DNA from: Limosilactobacillus vaginalis DSM 5837 = ATCC 49540 | GTDB lineage: Bacteria; Bacillota; Bacilli; Lactobacillales; Lactobacillaceae | Assembly: GCF_000159435.1 (NCBI RefSeq) | Contig: NZ_GG693415.1 | Coordinates: forward strand, 100,906 to 138,715 | Reading direction: 5' to 3' | DNA: 37,810 bases | Shown: piece after piece, positions 8,612-18,012 of the stretch | Layout: each line of letters begins with the position of its first letter | How positions within the stretch are numbered: the first letter of the stretch is position 1 | Made by a program: the position numbers and the translations under genes | The notes under the pieces: model-generated | Databases searched by the model: none | Seen by the model: only the letters and a program-made list of their open reading frames with translations | What the model was told of the DNA's origin: nothing

Positions 8612-9550
8612 ATGGCTAACAAGGACCGTTATGACGTAGTAGTAATCGGTGCTGGTCCCGGTGGAATGACTGCAGCAATGTATGCTTCCCGGGCTAACTT
8701 ATCCGTCTTAATGCTCGATCGGGGAATTTATGGCGGTAATTTGAATAATACGGCAACGATCGAAAACTATACTGGTTTTAAGAGTATTAAAGGACCAGAG
8801 CTTGCTCAACAGATGTACGATGGTTCGATTCAATTTGGTGCTGAATATGCCTATGGAACTGTGACTAACGTTGAAGTAAATGCTGATGGGACTAAAACGG
8901 TTTCCACTGATATGGATGAGCAATTTGTTGCTAAGGCAATTGTAATTGCAACGGGATCTGAGCAGCGTCACTTAGGAGTTCCTGGTGAAGAAGAATTTAG
9001 CGGTCGTGGTGTTTCATATTGTGCTGTTTGTGATGGTGCATTCTTTAAGGATAAGCCACTGATCGTTGTCGGCGGTGGTGATTCTGCTGTTGAAGAGGGA
9101 ATGTACCTTGCTAATTTAGCATCCCAAGTAACGGTTTTAGTCCGTAGCGATAAACTTCGCGCACAACCAATGCTCCAGGACGAAGCAATGAAAAACGATA
9201 AGATGAAGTTTATCTTTAATACTAGTGTAACTGAGATTGTCGGTAATGATACAAAGGTTACCGGTGTCAAAACTCACAACAACCAAACTGGTGAAGATGG
9301 TACTATGGATGCAGACGGAATCTTTATTTATGTTGGTAACGTGCCGATGACAAAGCAGTTTGCATCATTAGGCATTCTTGACGATGCTGGCTGGGTTAAA
9401 ACTGATAACACAATGAAGACAGCGGTTCCCGGGATCTTTGCTGTTGGTGATGTTCGTGAAACACCATTACGGCAGATCGCAACAGCTGTTGGTGATGGTT
9501 CAATTGCTGGACAACAGGTCTACCAATATATTCAATCATTAGAAAAGTAA
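8612..9550 (+). CDS. trxB: Thioredoxin reductase
   Basis: TrxB is an FAD enzyme that uses NADPH to reduce thioredoxin, the main thiol redox system of the cytosol. The 312-residue protein has the FAD motif GAGPGG (13-18), the redox-active CAVC (Cys137, Cys140), the NADPH-site GGGDSAVEEG (154-163), and a late FAD-site motif ending GIFAVGDVR. AAGGAGG at about 8597-8603 supports ATG 8612. The gene stands alone between two terminators. A promoter such as TTGCTT (8499-8504) and TATAAA (8523-8528), 18 nt apart, is possible but not firm. Confidence 0.97.
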   Translation: MANKDRYDVVVIGAGPGGMTAAMYASRANLSVLMLDRGIYGGNLNNTATIENYTGFKSIKGPELAQQMYDGSIQFGAEYAYGTVTNVEVNADGTKTVSTDMDEQFVAKAIVIATGSEQRHLGVPGEEEFSGRGVSYCAVCDGAFFKDKPLIVVGGGDSAVEEGMYLANLASQVTVLVRSDKLRAQPMLQDEAMKNDKMKFIFNTSVTEIVGNDTKVTGVKTHNNQTGEDGTMDADGIFIYVGNVPMTKQFASLGILDDAGWVKTDNTMKTAVPGIFAVGDVRETPLRQIATAVGDGSIAGQQVYQYIQSLEK

Positions 9551-9563
9551 ATAATTTAATCAC

Positions 9564-9614
9564 GGGGGGAACGTGGCAGAAGCCGAGTAAGACTTATGTC
9601 ACCCCTCTTTTTTA
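9564..9614 (+). terminator. trxB terminator with branched stem
   Basis: GTGGCA (9573-9578) pairs with TGTCAC (9596-9601), and the G-run at 9564-9569 pairs with the C-run after 9601, around a short bulge. A T-tract follows (9607-9613). The loop holds two mini-hairpins, GC-AGAA-GC and GAC-TTAT-GTC. Termination is likely; the internal structure is less certain. Confidence 0.65.
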
Positions 9615-9671
9615 TTTTCTTTTTAAAGCTAAAAGGGTATAGTTATGTTGAATAAAAGGAGGAGCACTAAG

Positions 9672-10868
9672 ATGTCAGCACCAGTAATCGCAATGCAATG
9701 TAACTATGCGTATCTTGATAAATTATTTACTAGTTTGAAATCACTTCTTTACCATAATAACGGTTTGAAAATTTATATTTTGAATCCTGATATTCCTCAG
9801 GAGTGGTTTAAAAATGTTAATCAGTAATTGAGTTCAATTGGCGATAATATAATTGACTTGAAAGTGGATCAGTCGGGTTTCGGTGATAGCCAAATTTCAT
9901 TTAGTAATCGTTTAAACACGATGACGTTTAATAAGTTATTGTTGCCAAGGCTTTTGCCGGAAGAAAAGGTGCTGTACTTAGATAGTGATGTAATTATTAA
10001 CCATTCAATAACGGCTTTACTTAATCTTGATTTCTCTGAACCATTAGCTGCGGTTAAGGATCTTAATTCTCCAGACAGTGAAATTAATGCTGGAGTGGTG
10101 TATTTTAATAATCCGGTAATTAATCAGCACCCGAAAATTGTTGATCAATTATTACCTGCTAGCAAACAACCTGGATTAAAGAATGCTGATCAATCAGTTT
10201 TGAGTAACTTCTTTTACCACCAGGCTAAATTTTTGCCCCGCACCTATAATTATGAAGTTGGGGTAGAAGGCTATGCGGTCTATCATCACATTGACCGTAT
10301 AATTAGTGAATTAGCGCGAATCAGCGATCCGGCAATTATTCACTTCGATTCTGACGACAAGCCTTGGAATTTACTCTCGACAGTTCGCTACCGTGAATTG
10401 TGGTGGTACTATAACGGGATGAGTATTCGGGATATTATTGATCACGTTACTTTAGGGACAAATAAGCCACGATGGTCAAAACTCCGTGGTCCACTATTTT
10501 GCTTAACGAATAGCCAAAACTTTAGCCATTTGACCGAACTGGTAACTACTTTATCAGATTACCAATTTGAAATTGCTGCGCGAACTTCAATGGGACCTAA
10601 GCTAGTGTCACTCTTAAAGTACCCTAATGTTCGTTTATATCAGGGAATCCTTCCACAGGTAATGGCAGATCGTCTTAATTGTGCGAAAGCCTATCTTGAT
10701 GTTAATCAGGGGATGAAGGACACCAAAGTAATTAGACAGTTTCTTGAAAGCGGGAAACCGGTTCTTGCATTTAATAATACGATGAGTATGGCCGGAAACG
10801 ACCAGTACTTAGTCTTTGCTGATGATCAAGTAAAAAAGATGGCAGACTGGATTCGGACGATCGATTAG
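9672..10868 (+). pseudogene. GT8 glycosyltransferase interrupted by in-frame stop
   Basis: The gene starts at ATG 9672 behind AAAAGGAGG (9654-9662). After 51 codons an in-frame TAA (9825-9827) interrupts it, and the same frame then runs open for 346 codons to TAG 10868. Together they form one glycosyltransferase family 8 protein of about 398 residues. The upstream part holds the N-terminal nucleotide-binding strand (PVIAMQCNYAYL); the downstream part holds the DXD metal site (VLYLDSDV), AGVVYFN, ADQSVLSN and a late HFDSDDKPW motif. The last 130 residues (from about LFCLTNSQNFSHL) look like a second Rossmann-like domain resembling the C-terminal part of GtfB-type accessory glycosyltransferases. 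A CAA to TAA change explains the break. TTG follows the stop directly, so reinitiation cannot be excluded, but that product would lack the first strand. Sequencing error is the other alternative. Confidence 0.8.
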
Positions 10869-10927
10869 GTGGAGTAAAACTTTAGTAAAACAATGAAGTA
10901 AACGAACACAGCTGCCTGATAATGAGT

Positions 10928-10933
10928 TATACT
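10928..10933 (+). promoter_or_regulatory. -10 element candidate for phosphoglucomutase
   Basis: TATACT lies 36 nt upstream of the start. No convincing -35 was found at the right distance, so the call is weak. Confidence 0.3.
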
Positions 10934-10968
10934 GATAGCAGATTATGAGAAACAAAGGAGCAATTTTG

Positions 10969-12696
10969 ATGAGCTGGAAAGATACTTACCAAGTTTGGAA
11001 AGACCGGACTGATCTTGAACCAAAATTAAAGAAAGAATTAGCTGCAATGCATGATGATAAGGAAATTGAAGATGCATTTTACGCACCAATGTCTTTCGGT
11101 ACTGCCGGGATGCGGGGATTGATGGGCCCTGGAATTAACCGGATGAATGTTTATACCGTTCGTCAAGCAACTGAAGGTTTGGCAACGTTGATGGATTCCT
11201 TGGGGGATGAAATCAAGAAGCGTGGGGTTGCAATTAGCTATGATTCTCGTCATAATTCACGCCAGTTTGCTCACGATTCAGCACGAGTACTAGGTGCTCA
11301 CGGAATTAAAGTTTACATTTACGATAATTTACGGCCAACACCAGAATTGTCATTTGCTGTTCGTCATTTACATACTTATGCTGGGATCATGATTACGGCT
11401 AGTCACAATCCTAAAGAATACAATGGCTACAAAATTTATGGTGAAGATGGTGGTCAAATGCCACCAAAGGAATCTGACATGATGACTGGCTATATCCGGA
11501 AGATTACCGATATTTTTGACATCAAATTAGCTGATGAACAAGAATTATTGGACAACGGAACGGAAACAATTATTGGTGAAGATGTGGATGCTGCATACTT
11601 GGCCGATGCAAAGAGCGTTACCGTTAATCCGGATTTGGCAAAGGAATATGGTAAGGACATGAAGTTTGTCTTTACGCCATTATGCGGTACCGGTCGGATG
11701 CTTGGTGAACGAGCATTACGTCAAGCTGGCTTTACTAACTTCACAATCGAACCAACCGAAGCACAACCAAATGGTGATTTCCCTGGTTTGGAACACCCTA
11801 ATCCAGAATTCCCAGAAGCATTTGTTCGTTCCATTAAGTTAGGTAAAGAAATTGATGCAGATGTTCTAATTGCTACTGATCCTGATGCGGATCGTCTTGG
11901 CTGTGCAGTTCGTCAACCAAATGGCGAATACCAATTGCTGACTGGTAACCAAATTGCCTCAATCATGTTGGCTTACATTCTTGAAGCCCACAAACAAGCA
12001 GGTACCTTGCCAAAGAATGCTGCTGCTGTAAAATCAATTGTTTCAACTAACTTTGCTGCTAAGATTGCCGAAAGTTACGGTGTTGAAATGATTAATGTTT
12101 TAACCGGCTTTAAGTGGATTGCTGACCAAATTCACCAGTATGAAACGGGGAAGGCTGACCACACGTTCATGTTCGGCTTTGAAGAAAGTTACGGTTACCT
12201 CATTAAGCCATTTGTCCGTGATAAGGATGCTATTCAATCATTAACCTTACTGGCTGAAGTTGCCGCTTATTACAGAAGCCGGAAGATGACATTGTATGAT
12301 GGCCTTCAAGAATTGTTCAAGAAGTATGGTTACTTCCGTGAAAAGACAGTTGCTAACATGTACCCAGGCGTTGATGGCCCAGCTAAGATTCAAGGCCTGA
12401 TGAAGAAGTTCCGTGAAGAAGTACCAACCGACTTCGCTGGACACAAGGTAATGGTAACTGAAGACTTCTCTAAGGGAACAAAGACAACTGCTGACGGCCA
12501 AGTTAGTGAACTTGGAATTCCTGAATCAAATGTTCTTCGTTACATTCTTGATGACGAGACCTGGATTGCTATTCGGCCATCAGGTACTGAACCAAAATTG
12601 AAGTTCTATATCGGTACTAGTGCCCCATCACTTGATGAAGCTAACTCTAAGCTAGCTGCTTTTGAAAAGGCATTGAAGGAGTTTGCCGAAGAATAG
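10969..12696 (+). CDS. pgcA: Phosphoglucomutase/phosphomannomutase
   Basis: This alpha-D-phosphohexomutase interconverts glucose-6-phosphate and glucose-1-phosphate, joining glycolysis to GalU and UDP-glucose. The start is ATG 10969 (MSWKDTYQVW) with AAAGGAG at 10955-10961; the frame opens further upstream without a ribosome site. The 575-residue length fits the Firmicutes PgcA type. Motifs in order are the phosphoserine loop TASHNP (143-148, Ser145), the metal loop DPDADR (304-309), the sugar loop GFEESYG (403-409), and the phosphate loop RPSGTEPK near the C terminus. All key residues are present. The symbol follows the B. subtilis homologue; pgm is also used. Confidence 0.95.
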   Translation: MSWKDTYQVWKDRTDLEPKLKKELAAMHDDKEIEDAFYAPMSFGTAGMRGLMGPGINRMNVYTVRQATEGLATLMDSLGDEIKKRGVAISYDSRHNSRQFAHDSARVLGAHGIKVYIYDNLRPTPELSFAVRHLHTYAGIMITASHNPKEYNGYKIYGEDGGQMPPKESDMMTGYIRKITDIFDIKLADEQELLDNGTETIIGEDVDAAYLADAKSVTVNPDLAKEYGKDMKFVFTPLCGTGRMLGERALRQAGFTNFTIEPTEAQPNGDFPGLEHPNPEFPEAFVRSIKLGKEIDADVLIATDPDADRLGCAVRQPNGEYQLLTGNQIASIMLAYILEAHKQAGTLPKNAAAVKSIVSTNFAAKIAESYGVEMINVLTGFKWIADQIHQYETGKADHTFMFGFEESYGYLIKPFVRDKDAIQSLTLLAEVAAYYRSRKMTLYDGLQELFKKYGYFREKTVANMYPGVDGPAKIQGLMKKFREEVPTDFAGHKVMVTEDFSKGTKTTADGQVSELGIPESNVLRYILDDETWIAIRPSGTEPKLKFYIGTSAPSLDEANSKLAAFEKALKEFAEE

Positions 12697-12716
12697 TTTT
12701 AGTGATATAGGAAATT

Positions 12717-12760
12717 AAAGAGAAAAAGTCGCCCCAAATTTGGGACGGCTTTTTCTCTTT
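12717..12760. terminator. Bidirectional terminator
   Basis: A long hairpin begins with a 12-bp A-rich/T-rich stem, AAAGAGAAAAAG (12717-12728) with CTTTTTCTCTTT (12749-12760), continued by a GC-rich inner stem. A-rich and T-rich arms suit termination of both phosphoglucomutase (+) and the LtaS-like gene (-), whose stop codon overlaps it. Confidence 0.9.
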
Positions 12761-15683
12761 ATTTTGCGATTTGTTTTAAGAATGAGTCCTTTAGCAGGTA
12801 ATGGTGACCAGCAGTAAGGTCATACTGAACTAGTTGATAGTCGTGAAAGAGTTTCTTTTGCTGTGGAGTAAGCTTAACATGCTTTCCACGAGCATTAACA
12901 AAATCGGTTCCTCCTTGATGAGCTGAATTGTTTTTCGCGGTCCCGTTGGTTGGTAATGAGGTTGCCGGAATATCTTCAGCAACTTTCGTTAGCAGAGCGT
13001 AGTAGGGCGAAACTTTAACATCCATTTGTGCAAGTGCCATTGCAGCAAAATTGTTTGGCCCAACAAGCCGGTGCTGCCAAGTAAGCCGATTTTGGTTAGT
13101 TTTTCGTGCGGCTGCATTACTATAAATAAAGTAATCAGTTTCGTGGAGCTGAGTGCCATACTTTCCCATTGGTAAGCCATGATAAATTCCGGGGAGGTGA
13201 TCACCGTACCAAACAACAGTGGTTGGCTGTTTAAGCTTATCCAGTTGATTAATCCACTTCTTTAATGCTTGATCAGTATAGTGAATTCCCTGAATGTAGG
13301 TTTCAATTTGTGCTTTTTGATCGGCCGTCTTAAAGCCCTTTCCGGAAACATGGTAATTATTTTTGGCGTAGTAGGTTGGTTCATATGGCATGTGGTTTTG
13401 CATCGTCGCTAATTGAACAAACTTACCGTGGGGTTGACGCTTAAGGTTTAATGTTACTTCCTTATAGGCAGAATCATCACTAACACGGGGACTCCGTTGA
13501 ATTTTTTGAGTATAGGTAATTTTGTCACCACCATTGAAGTGATAGAACTTATTAAAGCCAAACTTTTTGTAAACCGTTTTTCTACTATAAAGGTTTGCGG
13601 AAAATGGGTGGATCCCAATACTGTAATTAAACAGATTGTTAATGGTAAAGGTTCGCTTTTGGTAAGGAACTAGCTGTGAATACGGTGTTGGTAATGTTGG
13701 TGAGAAGTTTGCAATCGAAAGACCAGTTAGGGCCTGGTATTCCATATTAGCTGTTCCGCCACCATACCCAGAGCTAAGCATTAATCCGCTAGTTGAATGC
13801 TTTTTTAGCTGGTGAAGGTAGGCAATCGGGTTGCCACTGACTTTCATTCCTGGAACCCGGGATGGATCGGAATAGCTTTCACTAAGGACAAACACCAGAT
13901 TCTGTTTTCCAACACTATTATGGGTACGATTTTGATTGATTTTTGCTCCTAACTTAGAGTAGCGTTTAGCTAAATCTTTCATCGTAGCAGCCGAATATCC
14001 TTTAGGCTTGTTCATTACGTGGACATCAATGTTATTGGCAAACTGGAGAAGAGTACCGTTCATTTTGGCACCCCGTAATTGAGAGTAAAAGTATGGAGTG
14101 TCGTCGATGTTTTGCAACTGCTTATAGACGATCGAATTACTATGGTTTGCAAAGCTAAAGCTAAAAAGATAGGCACAGGAAAGAACCGCAATTGCAATCC
14201 GGACAATTGGGTTAAACCGGCATGACTTGCCAACATGCTTTTCTAGTTGCCAGCAAATCGCAATAATAATGATGGCGCCAATTAAAGTAAAAATAATTAC
14301 CCACTTATTAACCATTCCCAGCATTTCACTAGGAGCGGTTAATGTTGAGATATCAGTAGGGATAATTGGCTCATTTCTGGCTGCAATTTTAAGGATCGAA
14401 GCGCCTAACCAGCCTAAGTAGAAAAGAATTGTTATCCCTGAGCTTACCCACCAACGGTTAGTAATCGCCATTAGGATCAAAGTAATTGCAAAAATAATAA
14501 GAACGTTTACCGTAATGATCTTTGGTCGTTCGGTTAGCATCCACTGAACCATTGTAAATTTACCACCCCAAAGGATCGCAAACGAACCGAGAGTGATCAG
14601 CCAGAGAATAAGAAAGGTTAAGAGGACTGGCCAGAAATTTTGGCAAATTTGTTTGAGGCGGTTAAAAAGGTTGCGATAATTTAACTGCCAAGTTATTTTA
14701 TTTCCCAGGAAATTAATGAGCGTTAAAATTCCAGCAAAAGCGGCAGCAATTATAACACCAATTAGAAGTGAAAGTTGCCAGTTAACGTGTGGTAAGAGCA
14801 AGGGAGTAAAGATCATCGGTAATCCGAGCAAGTTAAGAAGCAGGATCCCGGTAATAGGTAAAAGGTGCTCTTTTGGTTTCTTATTCCTTTCCCGTAAGAA
14901 CCATGCAGTCATTAGTAAGCAAGTAAGGAGAAGGAATGGCTGGTATGGGTTAATCCCTAATAAATAGTGAGTGTTGGGCGTGAGATCACTATGCGGACTA
15001 TAATCAACATGGTTCATATTGAGCCAGGTAATTAGTGATGAAAACAGTAAACTGATAATTGTTAATCCAGCATAGCGCCTGTTTGACCAGTTTTTCAGCC
15101 AGCGTTGATCGCTTGCTAGCCAGTCACCAAGGGCAAATAGATAGCTGAACCAGATCAAGCTTGTTCCACGGTGAAAGCCAAATGCGTCATAACCGCTGAT
15201 AAGGTTGATAAGAAAGAAAATAAATGAAAAGCTAATCAACCAGTGACGGCGCGTTATTGTTGACCAACGATGACACAGCTTTTGTAATGGGTGAGCAAAG
15301 AGATATAGCCCGCTGCAGACGAGCCAAGTGATAAATACCTGTTGAACAACATAGAGCTCGGGAGACGGCTGGGCGGTTGTGGTTACCGGTTGGGTAGTAA
15401 ACTTTGCCCAGGTGAAAGTAATAATTCCGATAATCCACAGGGTAAGGACAACTATCTGGCGATTAAATTGCCGTTGCTGTTGATTAGCACCAATAGCGAT
15501 CGGTACCCATAGGACAACCGTGCTAACAAATGTTTTGAGAATCCACCAAAGAATAAAGGGCCAGGTAGCTTCTTGAAGGTGGGTAAGAAGCTGACTTGCG
15601 GTTCCTAAAAAGCAAATAATTGTTAAGACAACAAATAAAGTCCCCAATTGTTGCCCGCGCTTTTGCTTTAAACTACTAAACAT
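12759..15683 (-). CDS. LTA synthase family protein with extended membrane domain
   Basis: The C-terminal half is an extracellular alkaline-phosphatase-superfamily domain of the LtaS (glycerol-phosphate transferase) type. The metal/catalytic positions are recognisable: E602 in VLSESYSD, the likely nucleophile T644 in GGGTANMEYQALTG, and D828-H829 in WYGDHLPG. The product is 974 residues, against about 600-700 for classical LtaS with five membrane helices. Here about 15 hydrophobic helices precede the enzyme domain. Roughly residues 1-340 resemble by eye the membrane part of acyltransferase-3/OatA-type proteins, for example the pattern around GYDAFGFHRGTSLIWF, but the usual N-terminal catalytic histidine is not evident. 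Known LtaS relatives polymerise or modify lipoteichoic acid; the substrate here is unknown. It stands alone, opposite to its neighbours, with a good promoter at 15723-15752. Confidence 0.85.
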   Translation of the reverse strand: MFSSLKQKRGQQLGTLFVVLTIICFLGTASQLLTHLQEATWPFILWWILKTFVSTVVLWVPIAIGANQQQRQFNRQIVVLTLWIIGIITFTWAKFTTQPVTTTAQPSPELYVVQQVFITWLVCSGLYLFAHPLQKLCHRWSTITRRHWLISFSFIFFLINLISGYDAFGFHRGTSLIWFSYLFALGDWLASDQRWLKNWSNRRYAGLTIISLLFSSLITWLNMNHVDYSPHSDLTPNTHYLLGINPYQPFLLLTCLLMTAWFLRERNKKPKEHLLPITGILLLNLLGLPMIFTPLLLPHVNWQLSLLIGVIIAAAFAGILTLINFLGNKITWQLNYRNLFNRLKQICQNFWPVLLTFLILWLITLGSFAILWGGKFTMVQWMLTERPKIITVNVLIIFAITLILMAITNRWWVSSGITILFYLGWLGASILKIAARNEPIIPTDISTLTAPSEMLGMVNKWVIIFTLIGAIIIIAICWQLEKHVGKSCRFNPIVRIAIAVLSCAYLFSFSFANHSNSIVYKQLQNIDDTPYFYSQLRGAKMNGTLLQFANNIDVHVMNKPKGYSAATMKDLAKRYSKLGAKINQNRTHNSVGKQNLVFVLSESYSDPSRVPGMKVSGNPIAYLHQLKKHSTSGLMLSSGYGGGTANMEYQALTGLSIANFSPTLPTPYSQLVPYQKRTFTINNLFNYSIGIHPFSANLYSRKTVYKKFGFNKFYHFNGGDKITYTQKIQRSPRVSDDSAYKEVTLNLKRQPHGKFVQLATMQNHMPYEPTYYAKNNYHVSGKGFKTADQKAQIETYIQGIHYTDQALKKWINQLDKLKQPTTVVWYGDHLPGIYHGLPMGKYGTQLHETDYFIYSNAAARKTNQNRLTWQHRLVGPNNFAAMALAQMDVKVSPYYALLTKVAEDIPATSLPTNGTAKNNSAHQGGTDFVNARGKHVKLTPQQKKLFHDYQLVQYDLTAGHHYLLKDSFLKQIAK

Positions 15684-15722
15684 CGATCTTCAACTTTCCT
15701 TTTATGAAATTTAAACATTACT

Positions 15723-15752
15723 ATTATATGTACAAGCAAAGTCGTGATTCAA
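15723..15752 (-). promoter_or_regulatory. Promoter of LtaS-like gene
   Basis: On the minus strand, TTGAAT (15752-15747) and a perfect TATAAT (15728-15723) are 18 nt apart. This is about 40 nt upstream of the start codon. Confidence 0.75.
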
Positions 15753-15831
15753 TAGGGGAGAAAAATGATTAAGGTAAAGTTAATTTACGGATGTTGATTG
15801 TTTTATAGTAAGACAATTTAGAATTTCTATA

Positions 15832-15864
15832 TTGATAGACGAATGCATGTTCTGATGATAAACT
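15832..15864 (+). promoter_or_regulatory. uvrB promoter region with LexA-like (SOS) box
   Basis: GAATGCATGTTC (15841-15852) matches the Firmicutes LexA box GAACNNNNGTTC at all but one position. It sits directly between a -35 candidate TTGATA (15832-15837) and -10-like TGATAAACT (15856-15864). A repressor bound here would block RNA polymerase, as expected for DNA-damage control of uvrBA. Confidence 0.65.
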
Positions 15865-15887
15865 AAAAGAGATAATTATGGTAAGAC

Positions 15888-15924
15888 GGAAGGTAACGAA
15901 GAACGAATTGTTGCCTTCCATTTT
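15888..15924 (+). other. Hairpin in uvrB leader
   Basis: A 10-bp stem with one G-U pair (15888-15897 with 15910-15919) is followed by ATTTT and then the ribosome site at 15933. It could be a weak attenuator or a stabilising leader structure. The stem is clear; the function is unknown. Confidence 0.5.
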
Positions 15925-15946
15925 CGAGTGCTGAGGAGGATTAATC

Positions 15947-17995
15947 GTGATATATCGTCAACCTCATAAAAATTTTGAACTAGTTTCGGACTATAAACCG
16001 ACTGGTGATCAGCCAGAGGCAATTAAGGAATTGACTACTGGAATTGAAAAGGGAGAAAAAGCACAGATCCTATTAGGGGCAACCGGAACGGGGAAAACTT
16101 TTACGATTTCAAATGTGATTGCGAAGGTTAATAAACCAACATTAATTCTATCCCATAACAAAACACTGGCTGGGCAATTGTACAGTGAAATGAAAAAGTT
16201 CTTCCCGCATAATGCGGTTGAATATTTTGTTTCCTATTATGATTATTATCAACCAGAAGCATATGTTCCTTCTAGCGATACATACATTGAAAAGGACGCA
16301 TCAATTAACGATGAGATTGATGAATTGCGCCATTCAGCAACTAGTTCATTAATGGAACGAGACGATGTTATTGTTGTGGCATCCGTTTCCAGTATTTTTG
16401 GTCTTGGTGATCCAAGCGAATACCATAACCATGTCGTTTCACTACGGGTTGGTCAAGAAATTGAACGGGATCGGTTACTCCGCGAGCTGGTTAATATTCA
16501 GTTTGAACGGAACGATATTGACTTTCAACGGGGGCGGTTCAGAGTTCACGGGGATGTTGTTGAAGTCTTCCCCGCATCACGTGAAGATAAGGCGCTGCGG
16601 ATTGAATTTTTTGGTGATGAAATTGATCGGATTCGTGAAGTTGATGCCCTTACTGGCGAAGTAATTGGTGATCGGGAGCACATTTCAATCTTCCCGGCAA
16701 CTCACTTCTTAACGAGTGAAGAGATTATGGATCGGGCCCTTCCACAGATCGAAAATGACATGAAAAAACAGGTCAAAAAGTTTACTGATGAAGGAAAACT
16801 CCTTGAGGCAGAACGAATTCAGCAACGGACAACTTATGATATCGAAATGCTTCGTGAAATGGGGTATTGTAACGGAATTGAAAATTACTCACGGTATATG
16901 GATGGTCGAAAACCTGGAGAGCCGCCATATACCCTACTGGATTTTTTCCCCAAAGACTTCCTATTAGTAGTTGATGAATCACACCAAACAATGCCTCAAG
17001 TTCGGGGAATGTACAATGGTGATCGTGCACGGAAGCAGATGCTAATTGACTATGGCTTCCGCTTGCCAAGTGCGCTTGATAACCGACCATTAAAACTAGC
17101 AGAGTTTGAAAAGCACGTTAACCAAGTCGTTTATATGTCGGCTACTCCTGGTCCATATGAAATGGCCCAAACAGATCACGTTGTTCAGCAAATTATTCGA
17201 CCAACTGGCTTACTAGACCCAACGATTGAAGTTCGACCGGTAATGGGACAGATTGATGATTTGGTTGGTGAAATTAATAAGCGGATTGAGAAGCATGAAC
17301 GGGTCTTTGTCACAACACTGACTAAGAAAATGTCAGAGGATCTTACTGACTACCTTAAAGATCTTGGATTAAAGGTTAAATATCTTCATAGCGACATCAA
17401 GACACTAGAACGAACACAAATCATTCGTGACCTGCGTTTAGGCAAGTTCGATGTGCTTGTGGGAATTAACCTTCTTCGTGAAGGATTGGATGTTCCGGAA
17501 GTATCCTTAGTCGCAATTCTTGATGCGGATAAGGAAGGCTTTTTGCGGAATGAACGTTCATTAATTCAGACGATTGGTCGGGCAGCACGGAATGCAAATG
17601 GTTCCGTAATTATGTATGCTGATACGGTTACTGATTCAATGCAAAAGGCAATTGACGAAACGAAACGGCGACGGGAAATTCAGATAGCTTACAATAGAAA
17701 GCACGGGATCACTCCTAAGACCATCATTAAGCCAATTCAAGAAACTATTTCCTCAACCACGAAGACTGAGGATATCGGAAAAGAAGCCGACAGTACGGAA
17801 TTTACTACTAAGGATTTTGCCAAGCTAAACCGTGATGATCAGACAAAGATGGTTGAAGAATTAACTGAACAAATGCGGACAGCAGCTAAGCGGTTAGACT
17901 TTGAACAAGCCGCAACGCTTCGTGATACGATAATGGAATTAAAGGCACAGATGACAGGAAAGAAAACTAAAAGAATGAAGCATAGTAAAAAATAA
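15947..17995 (+). CDS. uvrB: Excinuclease ABC subunit B
   Basis: UvrB is the damage-verifying helicase-like subunit of nucleotide excision repair; it is loaded by UvrA and recruits UvrC. The start is GTG 15947 behind GAGGAGGA (15933-15940). The 682-residue protein has Walker A GATGTGKT (44-51), the beta-hairpin [12 protein letters not shown] (97-108) that clamps one DNA strand, helicase motifs including TIGRAARN, and a C-terminal UVR domain ([15 protein letters not shown]) for UvrC contact. uvrA follows after 17 nt in one operon. A LexA-like box overlaps the promoter. Confidence 0.98.
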   Translation: MIYRQPHKNFELVSDYKPTGDQPEAIKELTTGIEKGEKAQILLGATGTGKTFTISNVIAKVNKPTLILSHNKTLAGQLYSEMKKFFPHNAVEYFVSYYDYYQPEAYVPSSDTYIEKDASINDEIDELRHSATSSLMERDDVIVVASVSSIFGLGDPSEYHNHVVSLRVGQEIERDRLLRELVNIQFERNDIDFQRGRFRVHGDVVEVFPASREDKALRIEFFGDEIDRIREVDALTGEVIGDREHISIFPATHFLTSEEIMDRALPQIENDMKKQVKKFTDEGKLLEAERIQQRTTYDIEMLREMGYCNGIENYSRYMDGRKPGEPPYTLLDFFPKDFLLVVDESHQTMPQVRGMYNGDRARKQMLIDYGFRLPSALDNRPLKLAEFEKHVNQVVYMSATPGPYEMAQTDHVVQQIIRPTGLLDPTIEVRPVMGQIDDLVGEINKRIEKHERVFVTTLTKKMSEDLTDYLKDLGLKVKYLHSDIKTLERTQIIRDLRLGKFDVLVGINLLREGLDVPEVSLVAILDADKEGFLRNERSLIQTIGRAARNANGSVIMYADTVTDSMQKAIDETKRRREIQIAYNRKHGITPKTIIKPIQETISSTTKTEDIGKEADSTEFTTKDFAKLNRDDQTKMVEELTEQMRTAAKRLDFEQAATLRDTIMELKAQMTGKKTKRMKHSKK

Positions 17996-18012
17996 GGGGG
18001 AGTGAATTATTC

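Noticed and set aside
9645-9671. GT8 start at ATG 9645
   Set aside because: It would place the AAAGGAGG ribosome site inside the gene; ATG 9672 is correctly spaced from it.
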